Shown piece after piece: positions 1-6,174 of a stretch of DNA of 6,944 nt. Every line of letters begins with the position of its first letter. Position 1 is the stretch's first letter. Under the pieces are notes generated by a model. It was given only the letters and a program-made list of their open reading frames with translations. It made no database searches and was not told the DNA's origin. The translations under genes were made by a program, and so were the position numbers. This DNA comes from Opitutia bacterium (GTDB taxonomy: Bacteria; Verrucomicrobiota; Verrucomicrobiia; Opitutales; Seribacteraceae): the NCBI GenBank assembly GCA_018646565.1, contig JABGUO010000037.1, positions 1 through 6,944 of the forward strand. Direction: 5' to 3'.

Positions 1-49
1 CAAATAAAGAGAGTGAAAGAAGGAATAGTACAATTGGAATTAATTTCAT
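1..49 (-). CDS. N-terminus of a probable exported protein, cut by the left window edge
   Basis: An ATG at 49-47 on the minus strand opens a frame with no stop up to the window edge. The 16 visible residues read MKLIPIVLFLLSLSLF: one Lys followed by an unbroken hydrophobic stretch, which is the n- and h-region of a Sec signal peptide. It lies 113 bp downstream of the LhgO-type gene on the same strand, so it could be a further operon member or start its own transcript. No strong Shine-Dalgarno sequence precedes it, as for the other genes here. The mature protein is not visible, so no function can be given. In a sugar-catabolism locus a secreted hydrolase or sulfatase is conceivable but unsupported. 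The start is plausible but rests on very few codons. Confidence 0.5.
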   Translation of the reverse strand, partial: MKLIPIVLFLLSLSLF

Positions 50-162
50 GGATCTTCGCTGGTCATAAATAATGATTTTCAGGGAATTCCGTGATAAATA
101 CGATTGTGTAATTAGGCAAAATAATTATCTGCCAGTCGATCAAATTTAAAGGCTCAAAAACT

Positions 163-1356
163 CTAAAACCGGGCCGCTAAATTTTCAACAATAGTCGCTC
201 CAATAGTAAGCGAAGCCGTTGCTGCGGGGGAGGGGGCATTGCAAACATTAATGACCCGGCTGTTTTCCTGAATAAGGAAATCATCCACCATTGCACCATC
301 GGGGCTAACGGCTTGTGCCCGAATTCCCGCGGGAACAGAATAAATGTGCTTGGATTCAATTTCAGGAATTAATCGGCGCAGTGCTTTAACAAAGGCACCC
401 TTGTTGTAAGATCGCCACATTTCTCCCCAACCCATTCTCCAATGCTTTATCGCCATCTTTTGAAAGCCGGGGTAAAATATGGATTCAAGCAGGTCTTTTA
501 AATTGAGGTCAAATTTCCCATAGGCTTCCCTTCCAAAGGCAAGAACTGCATTTGGACCACATTCGACGGAACCATCAATCATACGTGTAAAGTGTACACC
601 AAGGAAGGGGAATTGAGGATCTGGTACCGGATAAATCAGGTTTTTGCAAAGATGCTTTGCGTCTTCAGTAAGCTCATAGTACTCCCCTTTAAAGGGAATG
701 ATTTTTGCCGGTGCCCGATTTCCTCCCATTTGGGTAATTCGGTCCGAATGTAAACCGGCACAGTTGATTAAGTAAGAGGCATGAATCGATTCGGTTCGGG
801 TATGAATGATAACTTCATTCGTAGATGATTCAATTCGGCTAGCCCCTTCTCCTAGGAGGACTAGACCATCTTTTTCCTGAATGATCTCGCCTAATCGTAG
901 GCACACCTGTTTGTAATTTACGATACCACATTCCGGTACATGAATGGCTTGCACACCGGCAGCATGGGGCTCAATTTCAAGGAGTCGTTCGCGGGAAATG
1001 ATCTCACAATTTACTCCATTTTCTTGTCCTCTTTGGAAAATTTTCTCCATCCGGGGGAGTTCTTCTTCGCTGAGTGCTACAATTACTTTTCCACATAATT
1101 CGTGCTCGATATCCTGTTCCCTGCAAAAGACTTCCATCGCTTTTTTGCCTAGTCGACAATTACTGGCTTTGAGGGATCCGGGTTTATAGTAAATACCGGA
1201 ATGTAAAACACCCGAATTGTGTCCAGTTTGGTGTTTTGCGAGTGAACTTTCTTTCTCTAAGACAATAATTTTCTTAAGAGGGTGTTTTTTTAAAATCTGA
1301 TAAGCAGTGGCCAACCCCACAATTCCACCACCAATTATACAGATATCGGTTTTCAC
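163..1356 (-). CDS. lhgO: LhgO-type FAD-dependent L-2-hydroxyglutarate oxidase / 2-hydroxyacid dehydrogenase
   Basis: A 397-aa flavoprotein of the DAO/L2HGDH family. Members oxidise L-2-hydroxyglutarate to 2-oxoglutarate using FAD, usually passing electrons to O2 or the quinone pool at the membrane. The N-terminus has the Rossmann dinucleotide fold, with GGGIVG at residues 9-14 and the ribose-binding Glu at 34 (VLEKE). HQTGHNSGVLHSGIYY (about 42-57) is the family's signature flavin/substrate loop. The C-terminal RAQAVSPDG and NAPSPAATASLTIG segments are also typical. Length is normal for the family (about 400 aa). The start codon is GTG (1356-1354), directly before the Rossmann strand, with no earlier in-frame start that fits. 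It is the last gene of the operon, 6 nt after the SDR gene, with a TAG stop. Family assignment is strong. The substrate in this context is uncertain: because the pathway should release L-lactate, another small L-2-hydroxyacid is possible. Confidence 0.88.
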   Translation of the reverse strand: MKTDICIIGGGIVGLATAYQILKKHPLKKIIVLEKESSLAKHQTGHNSGVLHSGIYYKPGSLKASNCRLGKKAMEVFCREQDIEHELCGKVIVALSEEELPRMEKIFQRGQENGVNCEIISRERLLEIEPHAAGVQAIHVPECGIVNYKQVCLRLGEIIQEKDGLVLLGEGASRIESSTNEVIIHTRTESIHASYLINCAGLHSDRITQMGGNRAPAKIIPFKGEYYELTEDAKHLCKNLIYPVPDPQFPFLGVHFTRMIDGSVECGPNAVLAFGREAYGKFDLNLKDLLESIFYPGFQKMAIKHWRMGWGEMWRSYNKGAFVKALRRLIPEIESKHIYSVPAGIRAQAVSPDGAMVDDFLIQENSRVINVCNAPSPAATASLTIGATIVENLAARF

Positions 1357-1362
1357 AACCGA

Positions 1363-2157
1363 TTAATCAATTTCTACTTTGCCGTAGGATCTATCTAAAT
1401 GAACATATCCTCCATCGGGATGAAAAATTTGCCCAGTGGTGTGTGCAGATCGATTAGAAGCAAGAAATACAACCGCATCCGCAATTTCATTTGCACTAGT
1501 CATTCGATTTTCAAAGGGGATATTCTGCTCGATTGAATGAAGAGTTTTTTCAGGATTTTTTAAAGAATCTAACCATCTTTTATACATTGGAGTCATCACT
1601 TCTGCGGGGATAACAGAGTTCACCCGTATGCCCCGATCAGCTAAGTCCAGTGCCCATTCCCGAGTAAGCGCATTCATCGCACCTTTTGAGGCGGCATAAC
1701 CTGAGGTTCCTCCTTGTCCAGTCTCGGCAACTTTGGAGCCAATATTTATGATGCTCCCTCGGTTTTTTTCCAATTCGGCCAAGGCAAAATGGGTCAGGCT
1801 AAAAACATGAAGCAGGTTTTTGCGCAGGGATTCAAAAAAATCGGATGGCTTCGCTTTTAGATCAACGCCATCATTTGTACCGGCATTGTGAATCAAGAAA
1901 TCAATACGCCCTTTTTTCTGGATTGTTTGCTCAACTGCATTTTGGCAGGCATCTTCATCCATTAATTCGGTGGGAATACAGAATACCTGATCTTTTTCAC
2001 CAGCAATATCCTGAATGAGTTCATTCGCTACCTGTGGATTACGATCTACGATTGATACGGAAGCACCCTCGTTTGCAAACGAGCGAACGATTGCAGCACC
2101 AATTCCCTTGGCTCCCCCCGTTACGAGAGCGACTTTGCCCTCGAGGTTAAGGTTCAT
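1363..2157 (-). CDS. SDR-family dehydrogenase, probable L-fucose dehydrogenase
   Basis: A 264-aa classical short-chain dehydrogenase/reductase, cytoplasmic. Visible motifs are TGGAKGIG (13-20) for cofactor binding, Asp38 at the end of strand beta-2 (VDR), which favours NAD+ over NADP+, NAG (91-93), Asn114, and the catalytic Ser141, Tyr154 and Lys158 (YAASK). The segment IGSKVAETGQGGTSGYAASKGA and the C-terminal HPDGGYVHLDRSY resemble SDRs that I associate with bacterial L-fucose dehydrogenase, which oxidises L-fucose to L-fuconolactone. This is recall of family resemblance, not a search. Its ATG overlaps the TGA of the preceding FAH gene (ATGA), pointing to translational coupling, and the LhgO-type gene follows after 6 nt. 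The SDR fold and NAD preference are secure. The substrate is inferred from resemblance and operon context; another aldose is possible. Confidence 0.85.
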   Translation of the reverse strand: MNLNLEGKVALVTGGAKGIGAAIVRSFANEGASVSIVDRNPQVANELIQDIAGEKDQVFCIPTELMDEDACQNAVEQTIQKKGRIDFLIHNAGTNDGVDLKAKPSDFFESLRKNLLHVFSLTHFALAELEKNRGSIINIGSKVAETGQGGTSGYAASKGAMNALTREWALDLADRGIRVNSVIPAEVMTPMYKRWLDSLKNPEKTLHSIEQNIPFENRMTSANEIADAVVFLASNRSAHTTGQIFHPDGGYVHLDRSYGKVEID

Positions 2158-3008
2158 ACCGCGGGAACAACTTTCTGTGTTGAACTTCCCAACTGATCAA
2201 TTCCCAACTCCACAACATCTCCGGCTTTTAGATATACTTGTGGGTCCATTCCCATTCCGACTCCGGGAGGAGTACCCGTGGAAATAATGTCTCCGGGTAG
2301 CAGGGTCATAAATTGACTGACATAACTGAGTAGAAAAGGAATTTTGTAGTGCAGGTTCGAAGAGTTACTGGATTGCATGGTTTCACCATTAACCTTGAGC
2401 CACATTTTTAAATTATTGTGATCTTCAATCTCGTCCTGAGTGACGAGCCAGGGTCCAAAAGGGGCGAAGCGGTCGCAACTCTTACCTTTGACCCATTGCC
2501 CACTACGGTCGAGCTGAAATCCTCTTTCACTGTAGTCGTTGTGAAGAGAAAATCCGGCAATGTGATCGAGTGCGTCTTTTTCTTCGACATAACTGGCTCG
2601 TTTTCCCACCACAAAGGCGAGTTCAACTTCCCAATCCGTTTTATCCCCTCCGCGCGGAAGAATTAAATCGTCATTGGGCCCGCAAAATGAACTGGTGGCT
2701 TTAAAAAAGAGAACGGGTTCCGGTGGGATTTCCATACCTGATTCTCGGGCATGGTCATCGTAGTTTAAGCCGATACATACAATCTTACTGGGACGGGCCA
2801 CCGGGGAACCATATCGTTCGCCTTCAGGAAATGGCGGCAAGTTTTCTCCATTTTCTTTTACCCATTCGCTCAATCGTTTCATGCCGTCGGTTTCAAAAAA
2901 CACTTCATCATAATCCTCACCAAAGGAGGATACATCGACCTCTCGGCCGTCCGGGAGTAAAAGCCCGGGAGATTCTTCTTGAGGTTCACCTTTTCGAATA
3001 AGTTTCAT
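2154..3008 (-). CDS. FAH-family hydrolase, probable 2,4-diketo-3-deoxy-L-fuconate hydrolase
   Basis: A 284-aa fumarylacetoacetate-hydrolase family protein, cytoplasmic and metal-dependent. A divergent N-terminal region (1-70) is followed by the catalytic domain: CIGLNYDDHA (78-87), KATSSFCGPND (103-113), metal-ligand ExE in DWEVEL (Glu127, Glu129), the third acidic ligand Asp158 in HNDYSERG, KGKSCDRFAPFGPW (174-187), and STGTPPGVGMG (243-253) near the C-terminus. Length and motif order match the group that cleaves 2,4-diketo-3-deoxy sugar acids. In the fucose route it would split 2,4-diketo-3-deoxy-L-fuconate into pyruvate and L-lactate. The gene sits 16 nt after the SDR gene at 3025-3804 and overlaps the next one by 4 nt. 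This family is often labelled ureidoglycolate lyase or 2-hydroxyhepta-2,4-diene-1,7-dioate isomerase in databases; flanking SDR and dehydratase genes argue against those roles. Family certain, substrate inferred. Confidence 0.87.
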   Translation of the reverse strand: MKLIRKGEPQEESPGLLLPDGREVDVSSFGEDYDEVFFETDGMKRLSEWVKENGENLPPFPEGERYGSPVARPSKIVCIGLNYDDHARESGMEIPPEPVLFFKATSSFCGPNDDLILPRGGDKTDWEVELAFVVGKRASYVEEKDALDHIAGFSLHNDYSERGFQLDRSGQWVKGKSCDRFAPFGPWLVTQDEIEDHNNLKMWLKVNGETMQSSNSSNLHYKIPFLLSYVSQFMTLLPGDIISTGTPPGVGMGMDPQVYLKAGDVVELGIDQLGSSTQKVVPAV

Positions 3009-3024
3009 GATAAATTAGAGTTTG

Positions 3025-3804
3025 TTAGCGTAAAGTCATGGTTCCACCGTCCACATCATAGGCAGATCCGGTTATAAATGAGGCTTCCTCTGAGCATAGA
3101 AAGGTAGCGAGTGAGGCAATTTCTTCAGGTTCTCCCATCCGTCCAATTGGCTGGTATTTTGAGAGTTCAGTAAATTTTTCCGAACGCTCGTTTTCATCCG
3201 GATAATATTTTTCCAAAAAGCCATCTACAAAAGGAGTATGGACCCGTCCTGGGCAGAGGCAATTACAACGAATTCCTTGGTCCACATAATCTTTGGCTAC
3301 GCTGAGGGTCATTGCTAAGGCGGCACCTTTACTCGCCGAATAGGCAAATCGTTCTGCGATTCCAAGGCGAGATGCGATGGAGGCTAAATTGAGTATGACC
3401 CCACCTCCGTTTTGAACTAGTAATGGAATGACCTTGTTCAGACAGATAAATAATCCCTTTGTATTTACTTCCATAACCCGGTCAAAATCCTCCTCGGTAG
3501 TGGAGGTTGCGGTTCCGACATGGGCGATGCCCGCATTATTAATAAGATGGGTCGGATTACCTAGGGAATCTACAGTTTCTTGGAGTGCCTTGGTAACTGA
3601 TTGCGCATTATTAATCTCGCAGGAAGCAAAAATTGCAGTTCCACCCTTATTTGTGATTTCCTCTGCAGTTTGATTGCCAGCAACCTCATCTTTTTCCCAA
3701 ATGGCAACTCTTGCACCTTCTCTGGCAAATCGAAGCGCGATTGCGCGTCCAATTCCTTTCCCTGCCCCGGTGATAATTGCCGTCTTGTTTTTTAATTTTG
3801 ACAT
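3025..3804 (-). CDS. SDR-family dehydrogenase, probable 2-keto-3-deoxy-L-fuconate dehydrogenase
   Basis: A 259-aa classical SDR when started at the ATG at 3804. Motifs in this numbering are TGAGKGIG (12-19), an acidic residue after strand beta-2 (Glu37 in IWEKD) suiting NAD+, NNAG (89-92), Asn114, and the catalytic Ser142, Tyr155 and Lys159 (YSASKG). [10 protein letters not shown] segment (184-192) and a VDGG C-terminus follow. The frame stays open upstream to 3903, but that 33-residue extension is basic, unlike an SDR N-terminus, and overlaps the preceding gene by 89 nt. The chosen start gives the usual SDR spacing and a 10-nt gap after the dehydratase stop. The expected reaction is oxidation of the C4 hydroxyl of 2-keto-3-deoxy-L-fuconate, feeding the FAH hydrolase encoded next. 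The fold is certain; the substrate is inferred from gene order. Confidence 0.86.
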   Translation of the reverse strand: MSKLKNKTAIITGAGKGIGRAIALRFAREGARVAIWEKDEVAGNQTAEEITNKGGTAIFASCEINNAQSVTKALQETVDSLGNPTHLINNAGIAHVGTATSTTEEDFDRVMEVNTKGLFICLNKVIPLLVQNGGGVILNLASIASRLGIAERFAYSASKGAALAMTLSVAKDYVDQGIRCNCLCPGRVHTPFVDGFLEKYYPDENERSEKFTELSKYQPIGRMGEPEEIASLATFLCSEEASFITGSAYDVDGGTMTLR

Positions 3805-3814
3805 AAATGTTTTT

Positions 3815-5461
3815 CTATAAAGACATTCCTCGCTTCCAGGGCAAGAAATCATCGCGACCCTGTAAAACTGCTTTCGTCTTTTTCTCACCGGATGCATACG
3901 CAATCACTTCATTCAAAAGCTTTTCACCAAGCGACTCAACACTCTCCGACCCGTCGATAATGGAGCCGGTGTCAAAATCGATGTATTCCTTAAATGAATT
4001 TGCGGTTTTGGTATTACTTGAGATTTTAATGACGGGAGTAACTGGATTTCCAGTGGGAGTCCCCAAACCGGTTGAGAACAGAATTAAATTGGCACCCGCA
4101 CCTGCCATTGCAGTGGTTGATTCGACATCATTTCCGGCAGTACATAGGAGGGAGAGTCCATTTTTATTTATCCATCCTGGGTAATCCAGCACATCGATTA
4201 TTGGCGATGTTCCTCCTTTTCTTGCCGCACCTGCAGACTTGATTGCATCAGTAATTAAGCCATCTTTTACATTGCCGGGCGAAGGATTCATATGAAAACC
4301 TGATCCTGCTTCTTTTACTCTTTCTTCATAATTTCTCATGATTTCAATAAACCGACTTCCGATCTCGTGCGTTTTACAACGATTTACAATTTCCTGCTCT
4401 ACTCCGCAGAGTTCAGGGAATTCAGAAAGAATTACCTGCCCTCCTAACGCCACAGTCAAGTCAGCCACATGACCAATACATGGGTTGGCAGAAATTCCGG
4501 AAAATCCATCGGAAGCACCGCACTCCATGCCCAATCGTAATTTTGATAAAGGCATGGCCACCCGTTCTTGAAGGTTTACTTCGGCTAGTTTCTCAAAAGT
4601 TTGACGAATTGCTTTTTCCAGCATTTCCCTTTCAGATGGGTACTTTTGCTGTTCGAATACAAGAAAAGGTTTATCAAAATCTGCACATCGCTTTGATATT
4701 TCTTCCTCCATAATAGAGACTTGGGCGTGTTGGCATCCCAAACTTAAAACGGTAATCCCGGCGACATTCGGGTTGCATGCATACCCCGCTAGTAATCCAC
4801 AAAGCTCATGGGAAACATCTCTTGTTTCTCCGCAACCAAGTCCATGGGTAATGAACTTAATGCCATCTACATTAGGGAAAATAGGGGAGGGGCGATTAAG
4901 CTCCTCATTTCCCAATGTCACCGATTGGGGAGAATCATTGCGTTGATATGCGGATGCCAAATCTTGTGCGAAACTCTCATATTGAGACCTTTTGTCAAAG
5001 CCTAGTGCCTTGGTCATTGAGTTCTTTAAAATCTCAATATTTCCATTTTCGCAAAAGACCATTGGTACCACCAACCAATAATTTGCTGTTCCTACATTCC
5101 CGTCCGCTCTTTCGTAGCCAAGAAAGGTTTTATTTTCCCAAATCTTTGTAGCAGGTGGGTTCCAGTCACTTTTTTCTTCAGTTAATTTAAAATCTTCGGA
5201 TCGGTGCACGAGATTCTCTGTGGTGATTCGTTCGCCCGCATTAATTGGCTTGATCGCCTCTCCTACAAGCACACCGTACATAAAGGCCAAATCACCAACA
5301 GCCAGGTTTGTCCCGGCAAATTTATGTTTGGCTGGAATTTTTTCACACAAGGTAATCGGCTCTCTGTCGGTAGTTATTTGTTGAGAGGGTGCTAGGTCGC
5401 TTAGAGCTACTAGAAGATTGTCTCTTTCGGAAATTTTGAGAGTGGTATTTGTATTTTGCAT
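3815..5461 (-). CDS. uxaA: UxaA/GarD-family sugar-acid dehydratase (altronate dehydratase-like; probable L-fuconate dehydratase)
   Basis: A 548-aa protein with UxaA/GarD architecture: a small N-terminal SAF domain (about 8-88, beginning RDNLLVAL) joined by a linker to the large metal-dependent catalytic domain (about 110-548). Conserved-looking blocks are HGLGCG (206-211), SLGCQ (240-244), [10 protein letters not shown] (313-322), EFPELCGVE (347-355), [12 protein letters not shown] (386-397), KGGTSPI (415-421) and [15 protein letters not shown] (462-476). It is somewhat longer than E. coli UxaA (about 495 aa) and GarD (about 523 aa). Characterised members dehydrate D-altronate or galactarate to 2-keto-3-deoxy acids. 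Here it leads an operon with two SDRs and an FAH hydrolase, with no uronate isomerase or kinase, so L-fuconate is the more likely substrate. The ATG at 5461 is the only suitable start: the next in-frame Met is residue 61, inside the SAF domain. It lies one base after the T-tract of a terminator. Family assignment is strong, substrate inferred. Confidence 0.87.
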   Translation of the reverse strand: MQNTNTTLKISERDNLLVALSDLAPSQQITTDREPITLCEKIPAKHKFAGTNLAVGDLAFMYGVLVGEAIKPINAGERITTENLVHRSEDFKLTEEKSDWNPPATKIWENKTFLGYERADGNVGTANYWLVVPMVFCENGNIEILKNSMTKALGFDKRSQYESFAQDLASAYQRNDSPQSVTLGNEELNRPSPIFPNVDGIKFITHGLGCGETRDVSHELCGLLAGYACNPNVAGITVLSLGCQHAQVSIMEEEISKRCADFDKPFLVFEQQKYPSEREMLEKAIRQTFEKLAEVNLQERVAMPLSKLRLGMECGASDGFSGISANPCIGHVADLTVALGGQVILSEFPELCGVEQEIVNRCKTHEIGSRFIEIMRNYEERVKEAGSGFHMNPSPGNVKDGLITDAIKSAGAARKGGTSPIIDVLDYPGWINKNGLSLLCTAGNDVESTTAMAGAGANLILFSTGLGTPTGNPVTPVIKISSNTKTANSFKEYIDFDTGSIIDGSESVESLGEKLLNEVIAYASGEKKTKAVLQGRDDFLPWKRGMSL

Positions 5462-5462
5462 T

Positions 5463-5488
5463 AAAAAAACCTGCCCATGACAGGCAGG
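5463..5488 (-). terminator. Rho-independent terminator after the thioredoxin-like gene, abutting the dehydratase start codon
   Basis: On the minus strand a 6-bp GC-rich stem, CCTGCC (5488-5483) and GGCAGG (5475-5470), encloses a 7-nt loop and is followed at once by seven T residues (5469-5463). This is the textbook intrinsic-terminator arrangement in minus orientation only; the plus strand has no T-tract after the stem. It begins 24 nt past the stop of the exported thioredoxin-like gene and ends one base before the ATG of the dehydratase gene. The 3' arm GGCAGG lies 8 nt before that ATG, where a ribosome binding site would be expected. It may therefore also act as an attenuator or mask the start site. 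Confidence 0.82.
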
Positions 5489-5512
5489 CTAGTTTGTAAT
5501 ATTAAACGAAAG

Positions 5513-6025
5513 TTAAGACTTCTTTTTCCAGTCTTTGATCGCTCCTTTGGCATTTGAACTCACATCATTACGACCGTTTTTAGTAATTGTCTTTCCATTA
5601 GGAGAAACAATTACCAAGTAAGGAATACCTCGTACTTCATATTTCTTTTTTAATGCATTTGCTGCATCCGAGCCATGGGGCATGGTATACCATTTCATTT
5701 TCGAACCTGACATGTAGTCCATATGGGCTTTGGAACTTCTATCTGAACTGACAAATACGACTTCAAAATCTTTTTTGTTGGAATCTCTAAATTCGACCAG
5801 TTTGGGAGTAAAACCACGACAGGGAGGGCACCAATGAGCAGAAAAATATAATCCGATTGTTTTTCCGGCCAGTACATTTTTTGAAACTTCTTTTCCTTTG
5901 GAGTCAAGTAATGGACCCTGGAAAAGATCTTCCAATTCGGGACTTAACTTCTTTTTTGCGGCATAGGAATCGCCTAAAAGAAAAGTTGAAAGTAATAAGA
6001 TGGGGAATAATTGTAATGATTTCAT
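5513..6025 (-). CDS. Exported thioredoxin-fold (nucleoredoxin/tryparedoxin-like) protein
   Basis: A 170-aa protein with a Sec signal peptide (Lys2, hydrophobic core about 4-17, likely cleavage after the Ala22-Ala23 region before KKK) and a single thioredoxin-like domain. The active site is WCPPCRGFTP, with redox Cys66 and Cys69. The Arg after the second Cys and the following GFTP are typical of the nucleoredoxin/tryparedoxin/TlpA-like group. The cis-proline loop is GIPYL (Pro135), and VVFVSSDRS (89-97) is the strand typical of this group. It probably acts as a thiol-disulfide oxidoreductase in the periplasm; the partner is not evident. Its own terminator follows and a candidate promoter precedes it, so it appears to be a monocistronic unit rather than part of the sugar operon. 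No Shine-Dalgarno sequence is seen before the ATG. Confidence 0.86.
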   Translation of the reverse strand: MKSLQLFPILLLSTFLLGDSYAAKKKLSPELEDLFQGPLLDSKGKEVSKNVLAGKTIGLYFSAHWCPPCRGFTPKLVEFRDSNKKDFEVVFVSSDRSSKAHMDYMSGSKMKWYTMPHGSDAANALKKKYEVRGIPYLVIVSPNGKTITKNGRNDVSSNAKGAIKDWKKKS

Positions 6026-6174
6026 GATCTGTTTTGGTTAGAATTATTTTAATGTTAGCTTGTTTTTAATCCTGTCGCAATAGGAGAAATATAAAAGTTT
6101 TCTTTTTATTGTTGCTCATCTTTTCGGAATTTATTGGATTCTTGCTTTTCCATTACCAAAAAACTTAACAACTT
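6026..6174. other. Divergent intergenic region between the thioredoxin-like and isomerase-like genes
   Basis: This 149-bp AT-rich spacer separates two genes that point away from each other, so it must hold the 5' control signals of both. A reasonable sigma-70-like promoter is visible for the minus strand (listed separately). For the plus strand no well-spaced pair of boxes could be identified; TATAAA at 6090-6095 lacks a good -35 partner. The 30 bases before the plus-strand ATG are A- and T-rich with no Shine-Dalgarno sequence. No clear operator dyad was seen. Confidence 0.6.
6052..6080 (-). promoter_or_regulatory. Candidate sigma-70-like promoter for the thioredoxin-like gene
   Basis: On the minus strand TTGCGA (6080-6075) and TAACAT (6057-6052) are separated by exactly 17 nt. 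Each matches four of six consensus bases. Transcription would start near 6045, giving an untranslated leader of about 20 nt before the ATG at 6025. The match is moderate and the region is AT-rich, so a chance match is possible. Confidence 0.4.

Noticed and set aside
115..133. Possible terminator hairpin after the oxidase gene (GGCA...TGCC around an AT-rich centre)
   Set aside because: The stem has only 4 bp with a loop of about 11 nt and no T-tract on the minus strand, so it is too weak to call.
3805..3903. Upstream extension of the SDR gene at 3025-3804 by 33 codons to an ATG at 3903
   Set aside because: It would overlap the dehydratase coding end by 89 nt, and the added residues are basic and unlike an SDR N-terminus. 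The ATG at 3804 puts the cofactor motif at the usual residue 12.
3807..4184. 125-codon open frame on the plus strand
   Set aside because: It is antisense to the conserved C-terminal part of the dehydratase, shows no recognisable domain and has low-complexity Ser/Pro wording typical of a shadow frame.
3815..5461. Reading the locus as a hexuronate (altronate) degradation operon
   Set aside because: There is no uronate isomerase, altronate oxidoreductase or KDG kinase/aldolase nearby, while the SDR, FAH and SDR set fits a diketo-deoxy acid route instead.
6060..6140. Plus-strand promoter for the isomerase-like gene
   Set aside because: TATAAA at 6090 has its nearest TTG-type box 24 nt away, and TTGCTC at 6112 pairs only with a poor -10 at 6135; no pair is better than chance in this AT-rich spacer.
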